Below, in pieces: positions 24,787-35,331 of a stretch of 64,000 nt of DNA. The notes beneath the pieces are model-generated. The model searched no databases, was not told the origin of the DNA, and saw nothing but the letters and a program-made list of their open reading frames with translations. Origin of the DNA: Dolomedes plantarius (Eukaryota; Arthropoda; Arachnida; Araneae; Dolomedidae); contig OU015498.1 in the NCBI GenBank assembly GCA_907164885.2, positions 88,251,142 to 88,315,141 on the forward strand. The letters run 5' to 3'. Both the position numbers and the translations under genes were made by a program. Numbering within the stretch: the first letter of the stretch is position 1; the number at the start of each line of letters is the position of its first letter.

Positions 24787-27700
24787 ATGGCTTTCTTAAT
24801 GACCTATAAGAAAGAAGACCTCCAGGTTCTTTCAGATGATCTAGGGATTGATTTCGAGGATCACGATAGGAAATGTGACCTATACGACAGAATTTTGTCC
24901 AGTGCGAGATATGATGAAGAGAGTGTTAGGGCTCAAATAAAAATCATTAAGGAAGAGCGCGAAAAAACAGAACGTATAGAATTAGAACGCGAAGCTAGGC
25001 AATTAGAACGCGAAGCTAGGCAATTAGAATTTGAACGAGAAGTGAGGCAGAGAGATTTCGAACTGCAAAAATTACGGTTGACTCAGGCAGCCGAAACCGC
25101 CAGCGTAGCTTCGTCCCAGAATAAGAGCGCTAGGCCCGTACAAAATTTCAAAGCCCTAATGCAAAAGTATGATCCGGAAAAATCGGACATTTCTCTCTTC
25201 CTAACCCTGTTTGAACGTCAGGCACGAAAAGCACAGGTTGAAGACGGGGAACGAATGATGCATTTGCTTTCATTATTACCCACGGAGATCGCTGAAATAA
25301 TTATTCGCGAACCCGTTGAGGTAGCAGATGATTACGATCAGGTAAAGAAATTACTTCTGAGCCGTTTTAAGTTAAGTCCGGAGACTTTTAGAGTTAAACT
25401 AAATCAACACCAGAGGCGGCCAGGTGCCCTATGGAAAGATTTAATTTTCGAGCTGAGAAATTATTTAGAGGGATGGCTTGAAGGGGTAAGTGTAAAAGAT
25501 TTTGAAGCCCTTAAGAATCTCATGGTTGCAGACCAGATTAAAAAACGCGTCCCGGCGGAAATCCGAGAACATTTTTTGGATGAATGGGGAGCTATAGTGG
25601 ACCCTCACATCTTAGTGAAAAAATTGGACGAATATGAAGCGACAAGGCGCACTATCAGAAAACCCATTAATTTAAAGCCGTTGGAGAAAAAAGGAACGGA
25701 AAAATCTAAAACCTTTGAGAAAAGTGGGGATAAAAAAGAGGTTAAAGAGAAACCCAACTCTTCTAACGGGAGAGACCAGGGATCTGTGAGAAATAACTGG
25801 AGGAATCGTGAGTATGAAAGGAGAAGAGCCCCGGCTTGTTACGAATGCGGGTCAACTGAGCATTTACGCCCTCAGTGCCCCGAATTACGCCGACAGACTA
25901 GCGAGCGGGTGAACAAAGTAGCGACCGCAGAGAACTTCGAACCCGTTTTTAAGCCATACCTCAGCAAAGCGAAGGTAAATGGTGTGGAGACCACTATTCT
26001 TCGCGACAGCGGGACGAGCCTTGATGTCGCTCCTTTTAAATTAGTCAGCGCGACGGATTTTACAGGAGAGGTCGTATGGGTCCGCTCCGCGTTAGAAAAC
26101 GAGTTGCGAAGCTTACCAGTCGCAGTAGTGCGGATAGAGAGTCAAAAATATGGGAATTTTGTGACGAAAGCGGCCGTGGTAGGTAAATCAGTAGAGATGG
26201 ACCACTACTTAATGGGGAATTATACTCAGGAAATTGTTGATAATATTAAGAATGGACCCCAGTTAGTGAATAATGTTGTCACGCGGAGCCGATCGAAGGC
26301 AGAAGCGAAAAATAAACCTGAAGGGGGGAATCAAAATTCAGAAAGTGAATTAGAAACCCAATCCGACCTCGAGAGAGAAATGGACGGCGAAATTGAAGGG
26401 GATTTAGAATTGCCCCCGGTCGAGGGAAGTACCGAGACGGAATTAGCTGGGATAAACTCAGAAACCTTCCTCGCAGAACAAACGAAATGTGAGGATCTAG
26501 AACCTCTCTGGGAAAAAGTTAAAAGTCAGACGACTACAGAGTACATAGTTGAGAAGGGGTTATTGTATAGGAAGTCTACGGATCACAGAGGTGAGGAACG
26601 GAGACAATTAGTTATACCCAAGTGTCTCCGAGACAGAATGTTAAAGCTAACTCACGAGGGGTTAGGCGGGCACATGGGAATCACTAAATGCAAAGACAAA
26701 CTGTTGAGGTATTATTACTGGCCGAATTGTACTAAAGATGTAGAAAACCATGTAAAAACTTGTGATCCATGTCAACGGATAGGAAAGGCCAGGGAAAAGA
26801 AGAAGGCTCCCTTAAAATTGGTACCCATCATAAAGGAGGTTTTCTCCAAACTCTGTATTGATACGGTAGGACCCCTGCCCGAGACGAAAATAGGGAATCG
26901 GTACTTGTTGACAGCGATATGTGTAGCTTCGAAGTACCCTGAAGCTATACCCATCCCGGACATCCGGTCCGAGACTGTTACGGAGGCCCTCATGCTGATT
27001 TTCAGTAGGCTCGGTTTTCCGAAAGAGGTACAATGTGATAACGGCACTTGCTTCACGAGTAACTTGACGGAGACATTTTTTGAAAAGTTTAAAGTTAAGG
27101 TGACCCATAGTTCGGTTCGACACCCGCAAAGTAATAGTGTGGAAAGATGGCATCGAACTATAAAACGGTTAATTAAGGTTTTATGTTTAGAGTCAGGGCA
27201 AGATTGGGAGAGCATTCTCCCCGCCGCTTTACTTGCATTACGGACTGTGACCCACGAGTCAACAAATTTTAGTCCGGCAGAACTGGTCCACGGGAAAAAT
27301 CTGAGAACCCCCGAGACTTTGCTCTACGAGCATTGGACCAATGCGGAAGATGAAGAAAGCGCTGTTACAGAGTATGTGTTCGGGTTGTTAAACCGCCTAA
27401 AAAGATGTCAGGAACTCGCTTCAGAACGAGTTATAGAACAACAAGGGAAGAGGAAAAATTATTACGACCGAGACGCAGTTCAGAGAAGGTTCAGACCAGG
27501 GGATAAGGTTTTGGTTTTAGCAGCTTCCAGACCAAATCGACTTGCTGTACAATGGGTAGGGCCCGCGACAATCGAGAGTCAGTTGTCTGACACTAACTAT
27601 ATTGTGCAGGTGCCAGGTAGATCTGCGAAGTCGCAAATTTATCACATAAATTTGTTAAAACCATATCATCAGAGGGTGGAAAATGTAAATTTTCTGTTGA

Positions 27701-28260
27701 ATGAAGAGATAGGTCAGGAAAAATCCGATTCGGACTTAGAAATACCGTATCCTGTCGCGAACCCGACTCTTTTCGATTTCGACGAAATCGTTAAAGAGAA
27801 AGGAAATAGGTGTACGCCCGACCAAATAAATCAGCTGGGAAAACTACTAGGATCCCACGCTAAAATATTTTCTAATGAACCCGGTCGCACTAACTTCATC
27901 GAGCATGACATCCAGCTGATAAGCGATAAACCTGTTCGATCAAAGCCATACAGAACTTCTCCCCGACAAAACGAAATATTAAAAACCGAAATAAAGCGCA
28001 TGCTAGATCTCAATATCATAGAGATAGGTGAATCAGACTATACGTCTCCTATGATTTTGGTAGAAACTCCGGGTCGAGACCCCCGACCATGTATTGATTA
28101 CCGGAAACTGAATTCAATGATCAGGGTAGAATATTTTCCGCTACCAAATATAGAGGAAAGGGTTGAAAAGGTCAGTGCCGCGAAGTACATCACGGTCATA
28201 GATTTGACAAAAGGTTACTGGCAGATAGATACCCCTGAGTCCCCGGGCGCAGAGACTCGC
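24787..28260 (+). pseudogene. Gag-pol, first part: gag, protease, integrase, RT start
   Basis: The start is ATG at 24787 (M-A-F-L-M-T), the first ATG of the open frame. Residues 60-105 form a charged coiled coil with repeated E-R-E-A-R-Q-L. A SCAN-like gag core follows, then one zinc knuckle at about 350 (C-x2-C-x4-H-x4-C). The protease centre D-S-G is at about 406. Integrase has an H-H-C-C finger at about 622-660 and a catalytic triad in C-I-D-T-V-G-P, C-D-N-G-T and S-V-E-R-W-H. A G-P-A-x-I-type tail module lies at about 925. RT starts at about 1020 (fingers motif P-C-I-D-Y-R-K-L-N). Near 28260 the frame shifts by one base; the remaining frame-1 residues to 28332 are out of frame. Family order gag-PR-IN-RT-RH in one ORF is unusual for Gypsy. 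Confidence 0.9.
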
Positions 28261-29197
28261 TGCGTTCGTGACAACTTTTGGGACGTTTCGACCCTTGGTA
28301 ATGCCATTTGGGTTAGTAAATGCCCCGTATAGTTTCTCGATGTTTATGTCTCGACTCTTACAAGGTTGCGAAGAGTTCGGGGTTCCCTATCTAGACGATG
28401 TGGCTATTTTCTCGGAAAGCTAGGAAGAGCATTTGAACCATATTGATATTGTGTTAAAAAAGATCGCGCAAGCTAAACTAACGATAAAACCTGCCAAATG
28501 CCAATTCGCACAGAACCAAGTGAAGTACTTAGGGCATATTGTAGGAGGGGGAAGCAGAACACCTGCTCAAGCAAAGGTCGAAGCGGTGTTAAATTTTCCT
28601 CCCCCGAAAACGAAGACGCAGGTGCGCCAATTCTTAGGACTTAGCGGGTACTATTCCCGGTATATAATGGGATACGCGCTTATAGCGGAACCATTGACAC
28701 GCTCTTTAAAGGGTCGAAACCGGAAGGAAAGTATTGAGTGGACAGAGGAGTGTGAAAGCGCCTTCCAAGAACTAAAAACAAAACTAACGGAGAAACCAGT
28801 ACTATACGCTCCCGATTTCTCTAAGGAATTCGTGATACAAACCGACGCGTCCGACAAAGGAATAGGGGTAATATTGGCACAAAAGGGACCAAATAATGCG
28901 GAACATCCCGTTTTGTTTTTAAGCAGGAAGTTCACTGAGAGTGAGCAGAAATATTGTGCGACCGAAAAAGAATGCGCCGCAATTATCTTTGCCTTAAAAA
29001 AGTTGCGACATTATTTAGATGGACAGCCATTTACGATCGAAACCGATCACAACCCACTGGTTTTCCTGAAGAATAATGCCGGAAATAACCATAGACTTAT
29101 GAGGTGGTCTCTAGCTATGCAACCATTTAATTATAAGATTGTTCATAGGCCAGGGTCACAAAATAAACACGCTGACTGTCTCAGTAGAGCAGACTGA
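28261..29197 (+). pseudogene. Pol, second part: RT palm and RNase H
   Basis: It continues in the next frame from about 28261. The RT segment has V-M-P-F-G-L and the catalytic Y-L-D-D at 28388-28399. A TAG at 28421-28423 follows shortly after, where relatives usually have tryptophan. RNase H then reads intact: Q-T-D-A-S, E-K-E-C, E-T-D-H-N and H-A-D-C-L-S-R supply the four acidic residues. The protein ends at 29197, 385 bp before the purine tract. No integrase follows, confirming that integrase lies only upstream of RT. Confidence 0.9.
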
Positions 29198-29582
29198 TTT
29201 AAAAATAAATTGAATTGAAACATTTTTCATTTTTTTTTCGTATTGTAATTGGAATTAATTGTATTGTTTTTAAATTAAGAAATTGTGATAAGATAAAGTT
29301 TTCTTTTTAGTTGAACCTCTAAACCTAAGATAGTGTTGTAAATATGAATGTTTTTTTTTGTGTTTCTGTAAATATAAATGACATTTAATGTTTTAATTGA
29401 GGTATTGTGTTAGTGTAAAATTTTTTTTTATTGTAAATTAAGTGTAACATGAATAGTAAACTTAACCTAGAAGTTGATGCATAAATTAAAATTGTTAGGA
29501 ATGCCTCTGGAGATGGAATACAAGTAAGATACCTGTACCTAACCCTTGATTTTCAGATTTTGCAGAACCGCAAAATCTCTTC
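29198..29582. other. 3' untranslated part of the Gmr1-like element
   Basis: AT-rich, T-run-filled stretch between RNase H and the purine tract. No coding capacity. Confidence 0.7.
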
Positions 29583-29597
29583 AAAGGGGGGAGGGGC
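29583..29597 (+). promoter_or_regulatory. Polypurine tract of the Gmr1-like element
   Basis: aaaggggggagggg plus one base directly precedes the 3' LTR. Confidence 0.8.
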
Positions 29598-30453
29598 TGT
29601 GGCAATTTCCCCCCCTCGAGGCGAGTAGGAACACCATTAAAATCGCCGCTAGCCGTGAACCGATGCTAAAGAATGGCAGACCCCGCGAGTGGGAGGACCA
29701 CAATGGGCACCTCTTCGGGACGCATTCCTGGGATGAAAAGAGGAGACAGTCTGGCGCCATATTTTGACAGTGGCCGACAATGACAGTTTACGCCCTGAAA
29801 CGAGATCGCTAATGAGTGAGCGGGCGATGAAGATGTAATAATCGGCATCGTTTTTTGCGCACGGCTAGACGCTCAGCCTATCCGGAGCGAGCTATAGAGA
29901 GGAGGCTAGAAAGAATTCCGCCAGGGATCAAGTTTTTAAAATAAGCCGACGAGGGCTTGAAGACCAGTTTTGTGCGGAGAGTTTTTCCTTAGAGAGTTTA
30001 GGAGTGATACCTGATCTCCTAGCTCCACGCACTTTTAAGTGACTTGTTTTTTGTGAGGCTCTGCCCTCTACGTGAGAAGACCCTTTTTCACCGAGAAAGG
30101 TCGGGGAAACCGATCGGAACTTGATCTCCCCAATTGTGTTATTTCAGAGAAGCTGCTAGCTTCCAGTGGACGAGTGCGGGCCCTTTTTTCTGTGACCTGA
30201 CCAGCAGTTCGTCGCCTCGTTTTAGCGACAGTGTGCTCCATCCTTGAGAGACAGATGACGATTCCTACTCCAACTTCTACGGACTGCTTTGTATATATAT
30301 TATTCGAGATCGCGGCCTAACCGTGTTTATTAAATAAAACTGAAATCCTCATTATCTTAAAAGTCTCTATTTTAGTAAGCTGTCTACCTTACACGTAACC
30401 TGTGACGCTACCTAAGTGTCTGCTTTTGACACAAATCGCAGGAATACGTTACA
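29598..30453 (+). repeat. 3' LTR of the Gmr1-like element
   Basis: Nearly identical to 23159-24016 and followed by the ccgt target duplication at 30454-30457. Confidence 0.95.
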
Positions 30454-30567
30454 CCGTTATCTACTTTTAACACTAGTTTGTTTTGTTCTTTTATATATCA
30501 TTTACTTAGTTTTCATGTGATTAACAGATTTATTACAATATTATCTAATCCCTATCTCATTTATTAG

Positions 30568-30783
30568 TTTTCCGAAAAATGAAGAAAGTTGTGGGAAACA
30601 CAACTGAAAAGAGAAAATTTCAAAGCAGCAAATGTTTCGAAATTATGTTCTAAGCATTTTAAGCCGGAGTGTTTCGATAGAGCTAAATTTGGAGGAACTT
30701 TGCTTAAAGCAGATGCAGTGCCTACAATTTTCTCTTTTCCATCGCATCTGCAAAAGCAGACAATTGAGTATGCATACAATTGA
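30568..30783 (+). pseudogene. THAP-domain gene, exon 2 (frameshifted, truncated)
   Basis: It follows an acceptor (tcatttattag). The first base completes the leucine codon begun in exon 1, then F-P-K-N-E, the conserved F-P of THAP. A single-base frame change at about 30585 leads to L-W-E-T-Q-L-K-R, C-S-K-H-F (second zinc pair, C and H) and A-V-P-T-I-F, the closing THAP motif. The protein stops at 30783 after only about 15 more residues, inside a 16-bp tandem repeat. The rest of the gene is therefore lost or replaced. Whether it was a transposase (P-like) or a captured gene cannot be told. Confidence 0.75.
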
Positions 30784-30839
30784 GTATGCATACAATTGAG
30801 TAGGCATACAATTGAGTAGGCAGACAATTGAGTATATAT
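30760..30839 (+). repeat. Five tandem 16-bp units
   Basis: Units of acaattgagtatgcat start at 30760, 30776, 30792, 30808 and 30824, with a few substitutions. They supply the last codons and the stop of the THAP exon 2 frame. Confidence 0.95.
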
Positions 30840-31489
30840 AAATTAGTATGCAAATGAAGTTCCAACGTTGAAAATTAACTTTGTCTGACATACATTTCCT
30901 CACATACCAATTTTCCTTTATTCATGTTTTTAATTTGGTTCATTTCAGTTTTCCCTAATTATTTTTCATTTTAATTTTATCAATGTATGGTATGGTATGA
31001 ATATTATCAATGTATGGTAATGTAACTATAATGCACAGGTTTATGATAGCTGCATTAAAATTCATCGTCAATGAATAAAATTGATATATTTGTCAAAATC
31101 TTTATAATTATTTCATATTTCCCGAACTTCATATTTTTGGATAATTGGGAATATCAGAGATTTAGAACCTACAATTCATTTTGAAGCATTAATATCAAGT
31201 ATCCACAATCTTTAACTATAAAATTAATACTTTTTTTTCAAAATGTTGCTGATGATTTGATTAATTGAATAGGAATCAATTAAAAACGTATTGAAACGAA
31301 AATTAATATCGAATGTCTTAAGAAATTTAGAGTACTTTAAAGCTACTAGCGCGTGAAAAGAAATATTTTATAACGCCAAATGATGCGATAACAAGCCAAA
31401 TCTGGGATAGCTCACCCGAAGTCACGTGATAGATCCCTTACTTGCTTTTTTCGGCTGCTTTCAATAGCAATGCGCTGTCTACGTATATC
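30840..31489. other. Gap between THAP remnant and minus-strand ORF
   Basis: AT-rich, nothing recognised except a gaagtcacgtga motif at about 31418. Confidence 0.5.
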
Positions 31490-32974
31490 ACAGGTCTATG
31501 GTCGTGACGCCACAGGCTGTAGTAGACTGTATACCTCTTGCACCCAAGGCCTGAACTAACATAGTAAAGAGCTTGGTTTTGCTCCTTTCACTGGAAAAGA
31601 AATTTTCCTGATGAACCGTAGCCATCATGTTCTTATTAAAGTCAATATCCACTGATGCTTTCCGATGTTGTTCGTCTCTTTCCGTGGAGTTCGTGTCTTC
31701 ATAACCATGAAAAAACACAGCTGAACTGCTGCTGTAATGGTTGATTATGTACGATACATAATGATCGCAGATGGAGGCGAAGGTGGTGTTGGTGTTTCAC
31801 TTTACTCTATGGAGCAGGAGCCGCCATCGATTACCGTGAAACTGGTCTTCACATTGATCAATTTATTACATTTTGGGAAAGCATCATACAGTGCTAACTT
31901 TATGATTTTTCTCATTATCCCCTCGGCGAATAGAGACATCGGGTATGGGGATAACTCGTACGTTAGCAACTCCTCTACATCCCCTTCTTTCTTCTTGGTG
32001 ATCAGAGTTCTTTGAAATACCATCAGAGGCTCTACCACCACTACCTCATCATTAACTTTGATCATATTGCTCATCGCAGCTAAAGGAACGACTGAGTCCT
32101 TCTTGGATTGTTTCACTTCTGAGAAATTCATTCCAACAAAAGTGCTCATTGTGCGGGTTCCAATTTCCAATGCCTGGTAGCAGTTGACGTTACTTGTTCC
32201 AATTACTCCCGTTGAAAGTGACATCGAACAATTACGTTCAGCAAAAGGCGGGTGATCAGCCAACCATTGAGCAAGCTTCCTTCTGTCTAGATCGTCTCTA
32301 GTTATGCGTGATGCTCGAAACTCAACATGTTGTTCTCCTCTTGCAGTATGGACGCCACAAAACATCTCAAATGAATTACATATTGCTGTAGCTGTGCGTG
32401 CTCCCCCAACTCATTTCGCTAACACCGAATCACTAAAGCCTTTCCCACGTGTTACTTCTCCTTCACTCTTCATGCCACACATGAGCGTCACCTGAATTGC
32501 CATATCAGACCACACACCAGCCATTGGTGTTCCAGTTCTGTTGACAGTGAAGTATCCACGATCTATAAAATCCTGTTTAAGTTGAAGGTGGCGAGTTGTT
32601 AGTCCCAGCATGTGTTGTGCATATAGGTGAGTACACTTTGCATAATGAAAATGCCCGCTGGCATGGAAGTAAGGTATCATCAGTTGGGCGCATGTCATAT
32701 AATCTTTCCAGTTGCGCTGTGCTGCAATGAATTTTTTCATCAACACCACCATTTAAAAGTACTGGACCCACAAAGCTTGTGTTGGCCCACTACCTTTGAG
32801 ACGTGAGAATTCGTTGCTCAATTTCCACTGAATGCTGGCAAGGGAGGCATTTGTGGAAATGTGTTGTAGAGTAATTTCTACTGAGGTCTGAAGTAACTGA
32901 ACTACTTCTTCTTTTTCATATGGTGTGATATCTAAATTTTTCAAAATGATCTGAGCTAAAATGACACTTCTATA
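31490..32974 (-). pseudogene. Unidentified ORF of the 14-kb element, about 490 codons, broken
   Basis: From ATG at 32972-32974 one frame runs to 31802 interrupted only by TAA (32753-32755) and TGA (32411-32413). A frame change near 31820 then leads to an open part ending at 31488. Motifs include G-P-T-Q-A-L-W-V-Q-Y-F, M-I-P-Y-F-H-A-S-G-H-F, V-W-S-D-M-A-I, G-K-G-F-S-D-S-V-L, H-P-P-F and Y-E-L-S-P-Y-P. The C-terminal third (V-I-D-G-G, then H-G-Y-E-D, then E-R-D-E-Q-H-R) faintly recalls PIN/FEN-type nucleases; that is a guess. I know relatives as unnamed multi-copy proteins in arthropod genomes. The start codon lies at the inner edge of the right inverted arm, so the arm would contain its promoter. 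Confidence 0.65.
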
Positions 32975-33739
32975 CATTTTGGTTTGTTTTCTTACTTCCT
33001 CCTTTGTACTACAAGTGTTCTTCTGTATATTATGAGATATACATTATACGTACATGTATACATAATTTATTATTTATATGGGTTATGAATACTATGCGTA
33101 TCTAATTAAACAGCATACAAAGTGATTAAGAGAGTTACAGACCTTGGAAACGAAACTTGAGTGACGAGCATTTTACTAGCAAAATGTTGAAAAGTACCTC
33201 TAAACTTTAAAACGCTCTAACTATTTACCTGGTGAAGATAAATTAGCATAACTATATACATTTTTGAAGGAAATCTTTCGTTTTACAACTTTCTCTATCA
33301 CGAGTTTTCTGAGAAATGGAAGGGGAAAGAGTTAGAAGAGGAAGTTTGACGAGATACCTGAACCGCTACCACTTTTTTTTGAAAAATTTTCATATTCAAC
33401 GACTCATATCTCGAAAACGGTAACATTTGTGTATAAACATGGATATACCATTTGGAAGGGAATTTTATAAGCTTTAATTTTTAAATTTGACAATTTTCTG
33501 TGTGACGCACCGTTTTCGAGATAAACGCCGAAAACTGAAAAAGGTGACCTTTGGACCCCCCCCCCCCCCCCCCCCAAGGGGAGCCTGAAATCGAGGGGAC
33601 TTTATTAGGCTTTGTTCAGGGGGCCAACCCCTACACATTCCTGAAAAAATCTCAACCCCTTCATTTAATGCGAAATGGAAACCTAATTTGACTGGACTAT
33701 AACCCCCCCCCCCTTTGAAAATTTCTGCGTACGCTTCTG
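32966..33739 (-). repeat. Right long inverted arm of the 14-kb element
   Basis: Inverted copy of 19670-20528. It contains a 20-base C run at 33556-33575. The inner end overlaps the start of the minus-strand ORF. Confidence 0.85.
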
Positions 33740-34532
33740 AGTATATGTATTATTTTTCATGCAAAAATTAGCAAAATTCCTTAACTAGTGATTTACAAAA
33801 GATCTGTCCATCGGTCACTTTTCTAAAATTGCGTATAAAGGTTCAATAATAGTTAATAATTTTTATATCACATTGAAAGTCAAAATATATAACTATTGAT
33901 CAAGAGAGTCCTGTTCTTAGAAATATACTCTAATTTACTTCATAGTGTTAATAGATCAACATTTCAAACCATTACCAGAAATTTCAGAAAGTTCATGCTA
34001 TGGCTAGTGAATGATTACACCAATAATGTTCATATATTCTGAGTTCATATATCTACTGATGGTTCCCGTCAAAGTGTAAGTAAACCTTATGAATTCTAGG
34101 TAACAAATATGAATCATAACAGATATACTGCCATGTTTTATGATAATATAGCTTTGTAAATAACATGCTTTTTCATATGTTAATGAGCCATTAACCTTAC
34201 TAATGTGTGTGAGCTCAATACTCATCTAAACATGGAACAAAGAAATTTAAATTAAGAGCCTTGAAGCAGTTGATCTAGAAATTTCTAATATCTATGCATT
34301 TTTTTCATTCAATTGACATAACATACATTCATAGGGAATGTAAGATAAGTTTGTCACTCAGTTAGATTTATCAGAGTTCCTTCATTTATTCAAGCAAATT
34401 AGTTATTAAGCCAAAGATGGTTGGTTTGTTGAGAGTGTTATACTCAACTTTTGCTACACAAGGGCTAATTAGACCTATGAGGCTAAGGACTTCATATAAT
34501 AAACTAAAATGAACCACAGGTATTCGCTACTG

Positions 34533-35331
34533 CAGAGCTCCGCAACCGCTGTGCCGTGAGGTGATCTTGACTATGCCGCAGAGATTGTATTGATTATAAT
34601 AATAAAAAAAATTAACCACCGCATCAGTTAGAAATTTTTCTAAGTAAAATATTCCTCTAACTTTTTGCTAATATTTCTCTGGGTCGAAATTATACACAAA
34701 ACAAAACATGTTACCTTACATTGTATGTATGCTCGAGCATCATATTTCTGGATTTTAGTTAAGAGAGAATATCCACTAATTTATGACAAGGCCAGTGCAA
34801 TTTTGCTCCCTTTTTCTACGACATACTTATGCGAACAAAGTTTTTCGACACTGGTTCTAATTAAAAATGACAATCATGTTTAAAGGGTCTTGACCATGAA
34901 TTTCGAGTAGCTCTTCTAATATAGAGCTCTTCTAATATAGCTATTATATTAAATGTACACATGTTCATCAAAACAAGCTCAAATATATCATTAATAAATA
35001 AGTTATGTTTAAATTAACTTTGATTTATTAGATTTGAGTAAAGACCAAAAAAAGAAAAATTTTAATATACAAATTTAAAGAGAAAATTTTTTTACATGTA
35101 AACTTAATATTTTTGTTCTTGTGTTGGTGCACAATTCAAAATGATTTATATAAAACTTAAATGCTTATAATTATCTTGATACATAGAGCTATTTTATTGT
35201 TTTTTTACCTAATAAAAACATATACGTATTTATTGTAATTTATGTATTTGCAAGCTTTTTCTTGTGGTGTGCCACGGAATTATAGAAAAAACGTTGTTGT
35301 GCCGTGGAAGATAAAAGGTTGCGGAGCTCTG
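34533..35331 (+). mobile_element. hAT remnant A, 799 bp
   Basis: The termini are CAGAGCTCCGCAACC at both ends in inverted orientation. The 8-bp target duplication is cgctactg (34525-34532) against ctctactg (35332-35339), 7 of 8. Inside lies a fragment of transposase. Internal deletion derivative, not autonomous. Confidence 0.9.
34665..34883 (+). pseudogene. hAT transposase C-terminal fragment (ZBED5/8-like)
   Basis: A short frame ends with A-I-L-L-P-F-S-T-T-Y-L-C-E-Q-S-F-S-T-L, the hallmark of the hAT C-terminal dimerisation domain, preceded by F-W-I-x-V-K-x-E-Y-P. BED finger and catalytic core are gone. Confidence 0.8.

Larger units (their letters stand above)
23159..30453 (+). mobile_element. 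Gypsy LTR retrotransposon with integrase upstream of RT (Gmr1-like)
   Basis: Two LTRs (858 and 856 bp) flank a 5.6-kb interior, with a ccgt target duplication at 23155-23158 and 30454-30457. Interior order is leader with four tandem 60-bp repeats, gag with zinc knuckle, protease, integrase, GPY/F-like module, RT, RNase H, purine tract. RT is of Gypsy type, yet integrase lies before it. This arrangement is known from Gmr1-like elements, first described in deuterostomes. The LTRs differ at only a handful of sites, so insertion is recent. The copy is disabled by a frameshift and a stop in RT. Confidence 0.9.
19670..33739. mobile_element. 14-kb inverted-arm DNA element with nested insertions
   Basis: The outer ends are CAGTGGCGTACGCA (19670 on) and, on the other strand, CAGAAGCGTACGCA (ending 33739), 12 of 14 matching. 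Perfect 8-bp target duplications, agtatatg, flank them (19662-19669 and 33740-33747). Inward the arms stay homologous for about 0.8 kb. Inside are a Tc1-like fragment, a GC-rich repeat patch, a split THAP gene (+), a nested Gypsy element (23159-30453) and an unidentified ORF (-). Removing the Gypsy copy leaves about 6.8 kb. 8-bp duplications fit hAT or P elements; CAG termini favour hAT and a THAP N-terminus favours P. I cannot decide, and no DDE or RNase H-like transposase domain was recognised. Confidence 0.8.

Noticed and set aside
26772..27215. Minus-strand ORFs of 113 and 147 codons inside the Gypsy pol
   Set aside because: Antisense shadows of the integrase coding frame.
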